From the NCBI RefSeq assembly GCF_000746845.1, contig NZ_KN050846.1, forward strand, positions 2,558,963 through 2,622,962: a stretch of 64,000 bases of DNA. The letters run 5' to 3'. Positions within the stretch are counted from its first letter, which is position 1; every line of letters starts with the position of its first letter. Source of the stretch: Altibacter lentus (lineage in GTDB: Bacteria > Bacteroidota > Bacteroidia > Flavobacteriales > Flavobacteriaceae). The translations under genes and the position numbers were made by a program. Positions 1-8,845 of this stretch are shown here, piece by piece. The notes under the pieces were generated by a model. That model saw nothing but the letters and a program-made list of their open reading frames with translations, ran no database searches and had not been told where the DNA came from.

Positions 1-360
1 CGCGGGCAGGTAATGGGAGTCAAAGAAATGCAGTATGTTACGGCAGCCAGAGCACTGGGGTATGACCATTTCAGGATCATCACAAAGCACATTTTGCCAA
101 ATGCCATGGCCCCTGTGATTATTATTTCGGCGGCGAACTTTGCCGGTGCGATCCTAATAGAAAGCGGGTTGAGCTTTTTGGGAATAGGGGCGCAGCCTCC
201 TATGCCCAGTTGGGGCGGGATCATTAAAGATCATTATGCCTATATTATTTTAGGGAAGCCGTATCTTGCCATCATTCCCGGGGTGGCCATCATGAGTTTG
301 GTGACAGCTTTTATGCTCATAGGAAATGCGATGAGAGATGCGCTGGATGTAAAGAATTAA
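1..360 (+). CDS. ABC transporter permease, DppC/OppC type (3' part only)
   Basis: The reading frame is open from the window edge (codons before the first internal ATG read R-G-Q-V), so this is the C-terminal part of a longer permease. The visible ~119 residues hold the EAA loop (around AARALGYDHFRIITKHILPN), which docks on the ATPase in binding-protein-dependent importers, followed by two or three hydrophobic segments with the GLSFLGIGAQPP-SWG signature of the dipeptide/oligopeptide/nickel (DppC/OppC) family. Substrate cannot be decided from this fragment. It ends 7 bp before the nuclease gene, so the two may be co-transcribed. Confidence 0.85.
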   Translation, partial: RGQVMGVKEMQYVTAARALGYDHFRIITKHILPNAMAPVIIISAANFAGAILIESGLSFLGIGAQPPMPSWGGIIKDHYAYIILGKPYLAIIPGVAIMSLVTAFMLIGNAMRDALDVKN

Positions 361-367
361 TCACTTC

Positions 368-1186
368 ATGAAACGAAAATACCTCTATCCACTACTTACA
401 GTGCTCATTATTATTGGGTTGTATTATGCCGAAATCTATGTAGACAGGAAGAACGAAATGTATCCGGAAACGACACTTCCGGACAGAGACGTTTCAACAG
501 CTGAGTTTGATGACCGCTTTCTTCCCGCTTCCACTACGGGTGTTGTAATAGAACACAATCATTTTACTTTGTCCTATGCCGAAGAACATGAACAGGCAGA
601 GTGGGTCGCCTACGAACTTGCAAAGTCACATCTTTCTAAGAACGAGTATGAACGGCCTGATTTTGTTGAAGACAGGAAGATAGCATCTAAATCGGCACAT
701 TGGAGCAGCTATAAGAATTCAGGATATGATCGAGGTCATTTATGTCCGGCAGGGGACAGACGTTTTTCTTTTAACGCCTATTTAGAAACCTTTCTCACCA
801 GCAATATTAGTCCCCAAAACAATGAGTTCAACGGTGGCATATGGAATAAACTGGAGCAACAAGTTCGGTATTGGGCTAAAAAATACGATGGTGTCTATGT
901 CGTTACCGGAGGAGTCCTCAAGGAGGGTCTTCCGGTCATAGGCGTTGAAAAAGTATCGGTGCCGGGTGCCTTTTATAAGATCGTTGTGGATGCTTCGGAA
1001 AAAGATCTAAAGGCCATTGCATTTCTCATCCCCAATGCGCCCACGAACAAATCATTTTACGATTATGTGGTATCCATCGATGAAATAGAAACGATCACCC
1101 ATATTGATTTCTTTTCAAACCTGCCCGATTCCGAAGAAATTAAACTCGAAAAGATGATCGATCCCAAGGCTTGGGGGAAACGCTAA
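368..1186 (+). CDS. DNA/RNA non-specific endonuclease (NucA/EndoG family), membrane-anchored or secreted
   Basis: 272 residues. The N-terminus has a short hydrophobic segment (about residues 5-22) that looks like a signal anchor. The catalytic signature of the beta-beta-alpha metal nucleases is present as DRGHLCPAGDRR near residue 120, with the general-base His, followed by TSNISPQNNEFNGGIWNKLE containing the Mg-binding Asn. Members of this family cut DNA and RNA without sequence preference; here it probably acts outside the cytoplasm. The gene follows the permease by 7 bp. A 356-bp gene-free region with a tandem repeat lies downstream. Confidence 0.9.
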   Translation: MKRKYLYPLLTVLIIIGLYYAEIYVDRKNEMYPETTLPDRDVSTAEFDDRFLPASTTGVVIEHNHFTLSYAEEHEQAEWVAYELAKSHLSKNEYERPDFVEDRKIASKSAHWSSYKNSGYDRGHLCPAGDRRFSFNAYLETFLTSNISPQNNEFNGGIWNKLEQQVRYWAKKYDGVYVVTGGVLKEGLPVIGVEKVSVPGAFYKIVVDASEKDLKAIAFLIPNAPTNKSFYDYVVSIDEIETITHIDFFSNLPDSEEIKLEKMIDPKAWGKR

Positions 1187-1542
1187 TATCAAGGCCTGCC
1201 ACACACCGTTTTCCATATACATAGGTTTTAGGAGAATTTGATCCTAAGTCTTACAAAAATAAACAGTGGTTTTCTTGGAAACGGCTGCGCATTATTTTTT
1301 GTGTTCAATAAATTACAAAAAAGTAATGCTTGCCACCCCGATCATTATTCAAACAGATATAATATTATTTGACTTTAGGGTCACGAATAATAGTAATTAG
1401 AAGCATCTAGTCTTACAAAAATAAACAGTGGTTTTCTTTGATACGGCTGCGCATTATTTTTTGTGTTCAATAAATTACAAAAAAGTAATGCTTGCCACCC
1501 CGATCATTATTCTAACAGATATAGTATTATTTGACTTTAGTA
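1187..1542. other. Intergenic region between convergent genes, mostly tandem repeat
   Basis: No credible ORF. The first ~60 bp after the nuclease show nothing notable. From 1247 onward the stretch is two copies of a 162-bp unit that includes the last codons of rodA (see the repeat entry). Confidence 0.8.
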
Positions 1543-1587
1543 TCACGAATAATAGTAATTAGAAGCATCCAGTCTTACAAAAATAAA
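1247..1587. repeat. 162-bp tandem duplication including the 3' end of rodA
   Basis: A unit beginning AGTCTTACAAAAATAAACAG occurs at 1247 and at 1409, and its first ~17 bp occur again at 1571 inside rodA. The spacing is exactly 162 bp both times. The two full copies differ at only a handful of positions (for example TTCTTGGAAACGG versus TTCTTTGATACGG). Each copy ends in the sequence that encodes the last ~9 residues and stop of rodA (GAATAATAGTAATTAGAAGC), so the region looks like repeated slippage or unequal exchange at the end of the gene. Confidence 0.9.
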
Positions 1588-2799
1588 CAGTAGTATGGTG
1601 AAGCCCCATAAGCCGGAACCTCCGTAGCTAAAGAATGGTAAGGGGATCCCTACTGTAGGAAATAGTCCGGTGACCATCCCTACGTTTACAAAAAAGTGAA
1701 GAAATAGGATTGAGGCAACGCTATACCCATAAACACGACTAAACTGATTCTTCTGTTTTTCGGCTAAAAAAAGGATTCTTAGAATAAGTGCCACAAAAAG
1801 AAGAACCACTAAAATACTTCCCAGAAAACCCCATTCTTCACCCACGGTACTAAAAATATAATCGGTTTGTTGTTCAGGTACAAAATTGCCTTTGGTCTGC
1901 GTTCCTTGCGTCCATCCCTTTCCGGTCCAACCGCCGCTCCCAATGGCGATCTCACTCTGATTGGTGTTATAACCAATTCCTTTGGAATCTACCTCCTTTC
2001 CCAAGACAATATTGAAACGATCCCGGTGTCGCTGTTCAAAGACATTGTTAAAGATATAGTTCACCGAAAAGGCGAAGCCAATACACGCACCTGTTATGAC
2101 TAGATATTTAAAGAGTTTGGGCCGCTTTTTCCTGTTTCGAAGAAATAGAATACCGGCGATCAAGACCACTCCCAGGATCACCCAAATCACCCCGAACAAA
2201 AGAGTACCGACAAACAGTCCGGCCCCAAAAAATACCAAAAGCAAATACACAAAATGGAGTCCTTCCCGGTACAAGGGAAAAACAAAGGCAGCATAGATAA
2301 GGGCACTTCCAGGGTCGGGTTGAGGTACGATAAGTATCGCAGGTAAGGCGATGATAATGAAGGTTCGCAGTTGGTGTTTGAATTCCTTAATATTGGTTTG
2401 AATGTCACTTACATATTTCGCTAACGCTAAGGCAGTGGCAGCTTTGGCAAATTCACTGGGCTGTAAGCTGAAATTACCGAATCCGTACCATGACGTAGCA
2501 CCATTTACGTTCTTTCCAAAAATAAAGAGCCCGATGAGTGATAGAAGGGCGACAATATAGATCACACTGGAGAAACGCTCGTAGAACTTGGCTTCAATCG
2601 CTAAAATAAAGACGATAAGCAAGATGCTCATTACGATAAAGAACAACTGCTTGTTGTAGATCTGACTGAAATCAAAGAATGAACTGGCAGTATCACTCAA
2701 CGATGCCGAATAGATATTCATCCAGCCGATTCCCACTAACACGCCATAGAGCAGAATGATGCTCCAATCGAATTTTAGGATCCCTCTTCCGCCGGCCAT
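1543..2799 (-). CDS. rodA: Rod shape-determining peptidoglycan polymerase RodA (SEDS family)
   Basis: 418 residues, about ten membrane segments, SEDS (FtsW/RodA/SpoVE) family. It polymerises lipid II into glycan strands in the elongasome together with PBP2. The family signature is seen in the long periplasmic loop (GGWTGKGWTQGTQTKGNFVPEQQTD region, GEEWGFLGS) and in the C-terminal PTVGIPLPFFSYGGSG motif. It overlaps the end of mrdA by one base (TAATG), indicating translational coupling. The C-terminal coding sequence is copied into the downstream tandem repeat, so the present stop codon lies at the end of a repeat unit. Confidence 0.95.
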   Translation of the reverse strand: MAGGRGILKFDWSIILLYGVLVGIGWMNIYSASLSDTASSFFDFSQIYNKQLFFIVMSILLIVFILAIEAKFYERFSSVIYIVALLSLIGLFIFGKNVNGATSWYGFGNFSLQPSEFAKAATALALAKYVSDIQTNIKEFKHQLRTFIIIALPAILIVPQPDPGSALIYAAFVFPLYREGLHFVYLLLVFFGAGLFVGTLLFGVIWVILGVVLIAGILFLRNRKKRPKLFKYLVITGACIGFAFSVNYIFNNVFEQRHRDRFNIVLGKEVDSKGIGYNTNQSEIAIGSGGWTGKGWTQGTQTKGNFVPEQQTDYIFSTVGEEWGFLGSILVVLLFVALILRILFLAEKQKNQFSRVYGYSVASILFLHFFVNVGMVTGLFPTVGIPLPFFSYGGSGLWGFTILLFIFVRLDASNYYYS

Positions 2800-4667
2800 T
2801 ATTGGTTGATTTTAAACGGCTCCCCGCTATAGGGTTTGGCGTATTCGGCTTCCAGACTACCGTTTAGTACAAAATTCTCCATGTCGGTGCGAGTGATCTC
2901 TCCTTTAATGTATTTTTCGATCATAAGTCCGGCAATGCGTCCTGCCCACCTGGAGCCCCAGTATCCGTTTTCTACGAATACTGCAATGGCGATCTTAGGA
3001 TCATCCTTCGGTGCGAAGGCGACAAAAATTGAATGGTCGGTAAGCTGCATGCGTTTTCCGTTTACACGTATAAAATTTTCCGCAGTACCCGTTTTTCCGC
3101 AGATCTCAATACCCGGAATTTGAATATGTGAAGCCGTTCCTTTATTGTACACATCGAACATTCCTTCAACTACAGGCTCAAAGAAACGCGGTTCTATGGT
3201 AGTATGGTACTTTTCGGTGTATACTGAGGGAATAGTATCCACGCCGCCAATGTTCTTGATGACATGCGGCTTGTAGTACCAGCCCCGATTCGCAATGGTG
3301 GCTGCGAAATTAGCCATTTGCATAGGGGTAAGGGATACCTCACCTTGTCCAATAGCATTCGAGATGGTTGCCGTAGCATACCATTTGTAAGTAGGATAGT
3401 TGTAGCTTCGGTTGTAGTACTTTGCATCAGGGATGTATCCGGGTCTGCCACTGGGAAGATCATATCCCATAAACTGGTCCAAACCAAAACTGGCTAAATG
3501 ATCGTGCCAGTTGTCGATCCCTTCCTGCGGTGAGGGATACTTCTCGATGGCCCGACGGTATACAGTACAGAAATAAGCATTACAGGAATTCGCGATTCCT
3601 GCAACCATAGCCAGTGGACTGTAATGATGGTGACACCCTAATTTCCGGCCACGGCCATATATATAGCCGCCATGACACGAAATAGTTTCCTTGGTATCGA
3701 TCACACCTTCCTGCAGACCAATAAGCGCTGTGAGCGTCTTAAAGGGCGAGCCGGGAGGGTATTCTCCTTGGAGTCCGCGATCGAACAGTGGTTTCGCAAT
3801 AGTGTCGTAATACAGTTTCGTAAAGTTTCGGGAGCGTTCTCTGCCCACCAAGAGACTTGGATCGTAATTGGGGGCTGTGACCAAGGTAAGGATCTCACCT
3901 GTAGCGGGCTCTATCGCCACGATCCCACCTCGTTTGTTTACCATGAGGGCTTCCCCGTATTCCTGAAGCACAGCGTCTATTGTCAAGGTGATATCTTTCC
4001 CGCGTTCCGGTAATGTATCGAAAATACCATCTTTATAAGGTCCAATATCCCTATTGAAGCGATCTTTCTGAATATATTTTACTCCTTTTATACCGCGTAA
4101 CACCTCTTCGTACTGGCTCTCCACTCCTTGCATCCCAATGAGATCTCCCATTTGATAATATGGATTCTTTTCAATAATACGGTTATTTACTTCAGCAATA
4201 TATCCCAGCACGTTGGCAGAATGATCCACTTGATAATCACGCAAGGATCGTTTTTGAATATAGAACCCTTCATATTTATGCATTTTTTCAGAGAGATATG
4301 CATATTCTTCTTTTGTGAGCTGAGGAATTACCACCGAAGGCAATCGGGGGGAATAAATAGTGGCTTTTTTTAATATTGATTTAAAATCTTCTTTGGTAAT
4401 ACGTAAGATATCACAGAACTCAAGGGTGTCCAAAGGTTTTACATTTCGCGGGACCACCATGACATCGTAAGACGGCTGATTGGACACCAGAAGCTTACCG
4501 TTGCGATCAAATATATACCCGCGTGGGGGATAATCGTAGATAATATTTATGGCATTGTTCTCAGATAACTTCTGAAAGGACGTATCGTAAATTTGTAAAT
4601 AGAAAAGTCGCCCGGCAAACACCACGCCGGTGAGAAGTACAAGTGAAAAAAGAAGTAGTTTTCTCAT
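2799..4667 (-). CDS. mrdA: Penicillin-binding protein 2 (elongasome transpeptidase)
   Basis: 622 residues. One N-terminal membrane anchor, then a PBP dimerisation domain, then the transpeptidase domain. Active-site motifs are intact: SxxK in PPGSPFKTL, SxN in IANSCNAYF, and KTG in ICGKTGTAEN. It cross-links peptidoglycan during cylindrical growth as the partner of RodA, whose gene follows with a 1-bp overlap. It overlaps mreD by 4 bp upstream (ATGA). Typical length and position for the Bacteroidota mre operon. Confidence 0.96.
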   Translation of the reverse strand: MRKLLLFSLVLLTGVVFAGRLFYLQIYDTSFQKLSENNAINIIYDYPPRGYIFDRNGKLLVSNQPSYDVMVVPRNVKPLDTLEFCDILRITKEDFKSILKKATIYSPRLPSVVIPQLTKEEYAYLSEKMHKYEGFYIQKRSLRDYQVDHSANVLGYIAEVNNRIIEKNPYYQMGDLIGMQGVESQYEEVLRGIKGVKYIQKDRFNRDIGPYKDGIFDTLPERGKDITLTIDAVLQEYGEALMVNKRGGIVAIEPATGEILTLVTAPNYDPSLLVGRERSRNFTKLYYDTIAKPLFDRGLQGEYPPGSPFKTLTALIGLQEGVIDTKETISCHGGYIYGRGRKLGCHHHYSPLAMVAGIANSCNAYFCTVYRRAIEKYPSPQEGIDNWHDHLASFGLDQFMGYDLPSGRPGYIPDAKYYNRSYNYPTYKWYATATISNAIGQGEVSLTPMQMANFAATIANRGWYYKPHVIKNIGGVDTIPSVYTEKYHTTIEPRFFEPVVEGMFDVYNKGTASHIQIPGIEICGKTGTAENFIRVNGKRMQLTDHSIFVAFAPKDDPKIAIAVFVENGYWGSRWAGRIAGLMIEKYIKGEITRTDMENFVLNGSLEAEYAKPYSGEPFKINQ

Positions 4668-5173
4668 GATGACTTTCGACTAAAAAGTAACAGCAGGCAT
4701 AATATGACCACGGTGCTAAAGATCCCTGAAAATAACGTAGATTTTAGGATCAATAATATATGCGAAAGGCTAAAAATTTCCAAAGAAAAGAGTAAAAAAT
4801 GATGCACCAATACTAAGACTACTATATAGGTCATCCGTTCGGTAAATGGCACCTTGTTCAATTTCACCATATTGTACTCATAGCTCACGCCAAATGCGAA
4901 TTTGAGGATATACGGACGAATGAATGCGATAAATACTGAAGCTGCCGCATGCACCCCGCCGGAATCGCTAAAAATATCAATGGTGATGCCTAAGAGGAAA
5001 CTTAAGAATATCAACAACGATTTGTTGCCGTTAAGCGGAAATATGAGAATGAATAACACATACACATAGGGATTAACAAACCCCATGAAATTGATGTGGT
5101 TAAGGATCAATACCTGAAGCAAGACCAAGGTAATAAACCGAAGAATGGTAATAAGAATATCACTGTTCTGCAT
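4664..5173 (-). CDS. mreD: Rod shape-determining protein MreD
   Basis: 169 residues, almost entirely hydrophobic with about five membrane segments. Sequence identity of MreD is weak in this phylum, but a small membrane protein between mreC and mrdA, with 14-bp and 4-bp overlaps, is diagnostic. It contains the family-like segment LLGITIDIFSDSGGVHAAASV. It acts in the inner membrane as part of the elongasome, linking MreC and the PBP2/RodA pair. Confidence 0.9.
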   Translation of the reverse strand: MQNSDILITILRFITLVLLQVLILNHINFMGFVNPYVYVLFILIFPLNGNKSLLIFLSFLLGITIDIFSDSGGVHAAASVFIAFIRPYILKFAFGVSYEYNMVKLNKVPFTERMTYIVVLVLVHHFLLFSLEIFSLSHILLILKSTLFSGIFSTVVILCLLLLFSRKSS

Positions 5174-5990
5174 CTTCGATCTGCTTTTCCAAAGTAATTA
5201 TTTCTTCTGCACGGTTGTTCTTGATCATGTATACATGTTTCAAGTTGGTCATGTCATTGAACAATTGAATGTTCAGGTCGTAGTAATTGGCATCGGCTTC
5301 TATGGAGAAATCCTTGATAGTTCCTATAAGGATCCCTTTGGGAAAAATGGTGGATTTTCCGCCAGTTACAATGGTGTCGCCCACCACTACCGGGGCCAAT
5401 CGTGGTACATCGATCAATTGGACCACATTAGGATCTTTGGTATCCCATACCAAACTCCCAAAGTGTTCAGAATTTTTAAGTTTCGCATTGATCTGGCTTT
5501 TGGTATTTAGGATCGATTGGACCGTAGCGTAATTTTGAGACACGCTATTAATAATACCCACCAGACCTTTTGAAGAGATCACGCCCATGTCGATCGCAAT
5601 GCTATCACCGGCTCCCTTATTTATCGTAATATTGTTCTTTGTTTTTGAATAGTTATTGTTGATCACCCGTGCCGAATAGAAAACAAAGGAAGAAGGAATC
5701 GCAACACTGTCCAAAGGAGGGATAGGGGTGAGCTCCTTATAGCTCTCTACCAGTTTTCGCAGGCGTATATTTTCGTTGAGTAGTTTTTCGTTTTCTTTCT
5801 GAAGTCCGAAATAATCGGTGATCTCACTCTTAACAGCATAGATGTTTCCGCTTATCATATTTGCAGAACTCACGAACTTGCTTTTATGAAAGGAATGTGT
5901 TCGTACCGTAAGCCCAATTGAGAACACAAACAACACCCCGAACAACAGAAAATTTTTATTCCGTATAAAGAAAAAGAGAATCTGTTGCAC
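5160..5990 (-). CDS. mreC: Rod shape-determining protein MreC
   Basis: 276 residues. A short cytoplasmic N-terminus and one membrane anchor (LLFGVLFVFSIGLTV), a coiled-coil stretch (ENEKLLNENIRLRKLVESYKE), then the beta-barrel periplasmic domain with the family motif INKGAGDSIAIDMGVIS-KGLVG. It organises the elongasome in the periplasm and stimulates PBP2. It lies 100 bp downstream of mreB and overlaps mreD by 14 bp. Confidence 0.94.
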   Translation of the reverse strand: MQQILFFFIRNKNFLLFGVLFVFSIGLTVRTHSFHKSKFVSSANMISGNIYAVKSEITDYFGLQKENEKLLNENIRLRKLVESYKELTPIPPLDSVAIPSSFVFYSARVINNNYSKTKNNITINKGAGDSIAIDMGVISSKGLVGIINSVSQNYATVQSILNTKSQINAKLKNSEHFGSLVWDTKDPNVVQLIDVPRLAPVVVGDTIVTGGKSTIFPKGILIGTIKDFSIEADANYYDLNIQLFNDMTNLKHVYMIKNNRAEEIITLEKQIEDAEQ

Positions 5991-6090
5991 TGTGTTATTG
6001 TTTAGCTATTAAATTACTGAGAGACCGAGAATAAGTAACTTTTATACCTTCTAAAGATACATTCAGAGAATAACGAAAAGCGTCCCGAAC

Positions 6091-7119
6091 TTATTTTATC
6101 AATACACTTTTGTATTTATTGATGTTCTTCAAGCAGATTCCCGTCCCGCGCACTACTGCGCGCAGTGGGTCTTCGGCGATGTATACCGGCAGGTCGGTCT
6201 TTTGCGATAACCGTTTATCCAAACCGCGTAGCATAGAACCACCACCGGCCAAGTAGATACCCGTATTATAGATATCTGCTGCCAGTTCCGGAGGGGTTTG
6301 TGATAAGGTTTCCATAACAGCATCTTCAATTCGAAGAATGGACTTATCCAAGGCTTTGGCAATTTCGCGATAGGAAGCTTGCACTTGTTTTGGTTTCCCG
6401 GTGAGCAGGTCACGACCTTGTACTGCCATATCTTCCGGAGGGAGTTCAAGATCTTCGGTGGCGGCACCAATTTGAATCTTTATTTTTTCGGCAGTGCGTT
6501 CTCCCACATAAAGGTTGTGTTGTGTACGCATGTAATAAACTATATCGTTGGTAAAGACATCCCCTGCGATCTTGACAGATTTATCACAGACAATTCCTCC
6601 CAGAGCGATCACCGCGATCTCTGTGGTTCCGCCTCCAATATCCACCACCATATTACCTTTGGGTTGCATGATATCGACTCCAATACCAATGGCAGCGGCC
6701 ATAGGTTCGTGGATGAGGTAGACTTCTTTCCCGTTCACACGTTCAGCACTTTCTTTTACGGCACGCATTTCTACCTCTGTGATCCCGCTGGGGATACAAA
6801 TCACCATACGCAAGGAAGGCGTAAGCCATTTCTTTTTCAGGGCGGGAATGTCCTTGATGAACATATTGATCATTTTCTCACTGGCATCGAAATCAGCGAT
6901 GACCCCATCCTTTAAAGGACGAATGGTTTTAATGTTTTCGTGCGTTTTACCTTGCATCATTGCGGCTTCGCGTCCCACAGCTATAATTTTACCTGTGGTG
7001 CGGTCTCTTGCTACAATGGAAGGTGCGTCCACCACCACCTTATCATTGTGAATGATAAGCGTATTGGCAGTACCTAAATCGATGGCTATTTCTTCTGTCA
7101 GGAAGTCAAAAAATCCCAT
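6091..7119 (-). CDS. mreB: Rod shape-determining actin homologue MreB
   Basis: 342 residues, the usual MreB length. Actin-fold ATP-binding motifs are clear: phosphate-1 IDLGTANTLI, connect-1, phosphate-2 MVVDIGGGTTEIAV, and the adenosine motif YLAGGGSMLRGLD. It forms membrane-bound filaments that direct lateral wall synthesis. It is the first gene of the leftward mreB-mreC-mreD-mrdA-rodA operon. A TAnnTTTG promoter element lies ~50 bp upstream, in the short gap to purH. Confidence 0.97.
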   Translation of the reverse strand: MGFFDFLTEEIAIDLGTANTLIIHNDKVVVDAPSIVARDRTTGKIIAVGREAAMMQGKTHENIKTIRPLKDGVIADFDASEKMINMFIKDIPALKKKWLTPSLRMVICIPSGITEVEMRAVKESAERVNGKEVYLIHEPMAAAIGIGVDIMQPKGNMVVDIGGGTTEIAVIALGGIVCDKSVKIAGDVFTNDIVYYMRTQHNLYVGERTAEKIKIQIGAATEDLELPPEDMAVQGRDLLTGKPKQVQASYREIAKALDKSILRIEDAVMETLSQTPPELAADIYNTGIYLAGGGSMLRGLDKRLSQKTDLPVYIAEDPLRAVVRGTGICLKNINKYKSVLIK

Positions 7120-7169
7120 AAGCTGTTTTGGCGGTATTGAAATTAAACGTGTTGAGTCTCAACTCCTCA

Positions 7170-7177
7170 CAAATGTA
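7170..7177 (-). promoter_or_regulatory. Candidate -7 element for the mreB operon
   Basis: Reading leftwards this is TACATTTG, matching the Bacteroidota -7 consensus TAnnTTTG. It lies ~50 bp before the mreB start codon. No good -33 TTG at 19 bp was seen, so this is moderate evidence only. Confidence 0.45.
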
Positions 7178-7184
7178 CTAAAAT

Positions 7185-8717
7185 TTAGTGCTTAAAATGA
7201 CGTGTACCTGTAAATACCATAGCCATTTTGTGCGCATTGCAATAATCGATACTCAATTCGTCTTTAATAGAGCCTCCGGGCTGTATCACCGCAGTTATTC
7301 CTGCGTCATCAGCGATCTCAACACAATCGGGAAACGGAAAGAACGCATCACTGGCCATCACTGCGCCTTGCAGGTCAAAATTAAAAGCACGGGCTTTATC
7401 AATGGCTTGACGTAACGCATCTACTCGTGAGGTTTGTCCCGTTCCGCTGGCACACAATTGCTTTCCTTTTACCAGTACAATGGTGTTCGATTTTGTGTGT
7501 TTGCAGATCTTGGAAGCAAATAACAAATCATCTAACTCGGTGTTGGAAGGTTTAGTATTTGTAGCCTGTGTTAAATTTTCGGCAGCGTCAGTCAGGTTGT
7601 CTTTATCCTGAACAAGTACGCCGTTCAAACAGGTGCGAAGCGTTGTTTCGGGAAGTCGATTTTCTTTCTGAACCAGAAGAATACGATTTTTCTTTCCTTT
7701 CAATATTTTTTCTGCTTCGGAAGTGAACGAAGGAGCGATCACCACTTCACAAAATAAAGTATGTATCTCTTCTGCCGTTGGCTCGTCAATTTCAGTATTG
7801 GAAATTAAAATGCCTCCAAAGGCCGAAACAGGATCCCCTGCCAATGCATCAGTATAAGCCTGAAGCACGGTTTCTCGTTGCGCGATCCCACATGCGTTGT
7901 TATGCTTCAGAATAGCAAACGTGGGAGCTTCGGTATTAAATTCCGACATGAGATTTACGGCGGCATCTACATCCAGCAAATTATTGTAGCTCAATTCCTT
8001 TCCGTGGAGTTTGGTAAACATGGCATCAAAATCCCCAAAGAAGAAACCACGTTGATGCGGATTCTCACCGTAGCGCAGGACTTGTGCATTGGTCTCACTG
8101 ATCTTTAACGCCGGAATGCTGTGATCACTGTTGAAATAGTTGAAGATAGCAGTATCGTAATGCGAGGAAACATTAAATGCCTTTGCGGCAAAGCGTTTTC
8201 GATCCTGCAATGAAATGCTGCCGTTTTCTTCTGAAAGCAACTGTAATAACTCATCGTAATCTTCCATGGTGGACACACAAAGTGTATCCTTGAAGTTCTT
8301 GGCAGCGGCACGTATCAAGGAGATGCCCCCTATATCTATCTTTTCAATGATGTCTTGTTCTGAAGCACCCGAAGCAACTGTCTTTTCAAAAGGGTAGAGG
8401 TCGACAATCACAAGGTCCAGTTGAGGAATGTTATACTGTCCCATTTCTCGTACATCGCTGTCGTTATCTTGTCTGTTTAAAATACCACCAAATACTTTGG
8501 GATGCAGCGTTTTAACTCTTCCCCCTAAAATGGACGGGTAATCGGTTACATCCTCTACTGCGATCACATCGATCCCAAGATCGTTTATAAATTTTTGTGT
8601 TCCTCCTGTGGAGTAGATCATCACACCTTGTTCGTTGAGTTTTTGAACAATGGGGGCAAGGCCGTCCTTGTGAAATACTGAAATTAATGCAGAAGTGATC
8701 TTTTTTGAATCAGTCAT
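7185..8717 (-). CDS. purH: Bifunctional AICAR transformylase / IMP cyclohydrolase PurH
   Basis: 510 residues, full length. N-terminal MGS-like IMP cyclohydrolase domain (ISVFHKDGLAPI, GGRVKTLHPKVFGGIL), C-terminal AICAR formyltransferase domain with LRYGENPHQ, KHNNACG and SDAFFPFPD motifs. It catalyses the last two steps of de novo purine synthesis, AICAR to FAICAR to IMP, using 10-formyl-THF, in the cytoplasm. It is transcribed divergently from the permease at 8846. A TAnnTTTG element is found ~40 bp upstream. Confidence 0.97.
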   Translation of the reverse strand: MTDSKKITSALISVFHKDGLAPIVQKLNEQGVMIYSTGGTQKFINDLGIDVIAVEDVTDYPSILGGRVKTLHPKVFGGILNRQDNDSDVREMGQYNIPQLDLVIVDLYPFEKTVASGASEQDIIEKIDIGGISLIRAAAKNFKDTLCVSTMEDYDELLQLLSEENGSISLQDRKRFAAKAFNVSSHYDTAIFNYFNSDHSIPALKISETNAQVLRYGENPHQRGFFFGDFDAMFTKLHGKELSYNNLLDVDAAVNLMSEFNTEAPTFAILKHNNACGIAQRETVLQAYTDALAGDPVSAFGGILISNTEIDEPTAEEIHTLFCEVVIAPSFTSEAEKILKGKKNRILLVQKENRLPETTLRTCLNGVLVQDKDNLTDAAENLTQATNTKPSNTELDDLLFASKICKHTKSNTIVLVKGKQLCASGTGQTSRVDALRQAIDKARAFNFDLQGAVMASDAFFPFPDCVEIADDAGITAVIQPGGSIKDELSIDYCNAHKMAMVFTGTRHFKH

Positions 8718-8753
8718 GATAGAATTTTAATGAATTGCTCGTAAAGGAAGGTG

Positions 8754-8761
8754 CAAAAGTA
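8754..8761 (-). promoter_or_regulatory. Candidate -7 element for purH
   Basis: Reads TACTTTTG leftwards (CAAAAGTA on the + strand), matching TAnnTTTG, ~37 bp before the purH start codon in the divergent intergenic region. Confidence 0.45.
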
Positions 8762-8845
8762 CATAATTACCAAGTAATTTTGTAACATTACCCTAGAGAA
8801 AACGTCTTATCTTTATTCTGAATTTCAACCGAGAAATATCAAGCT

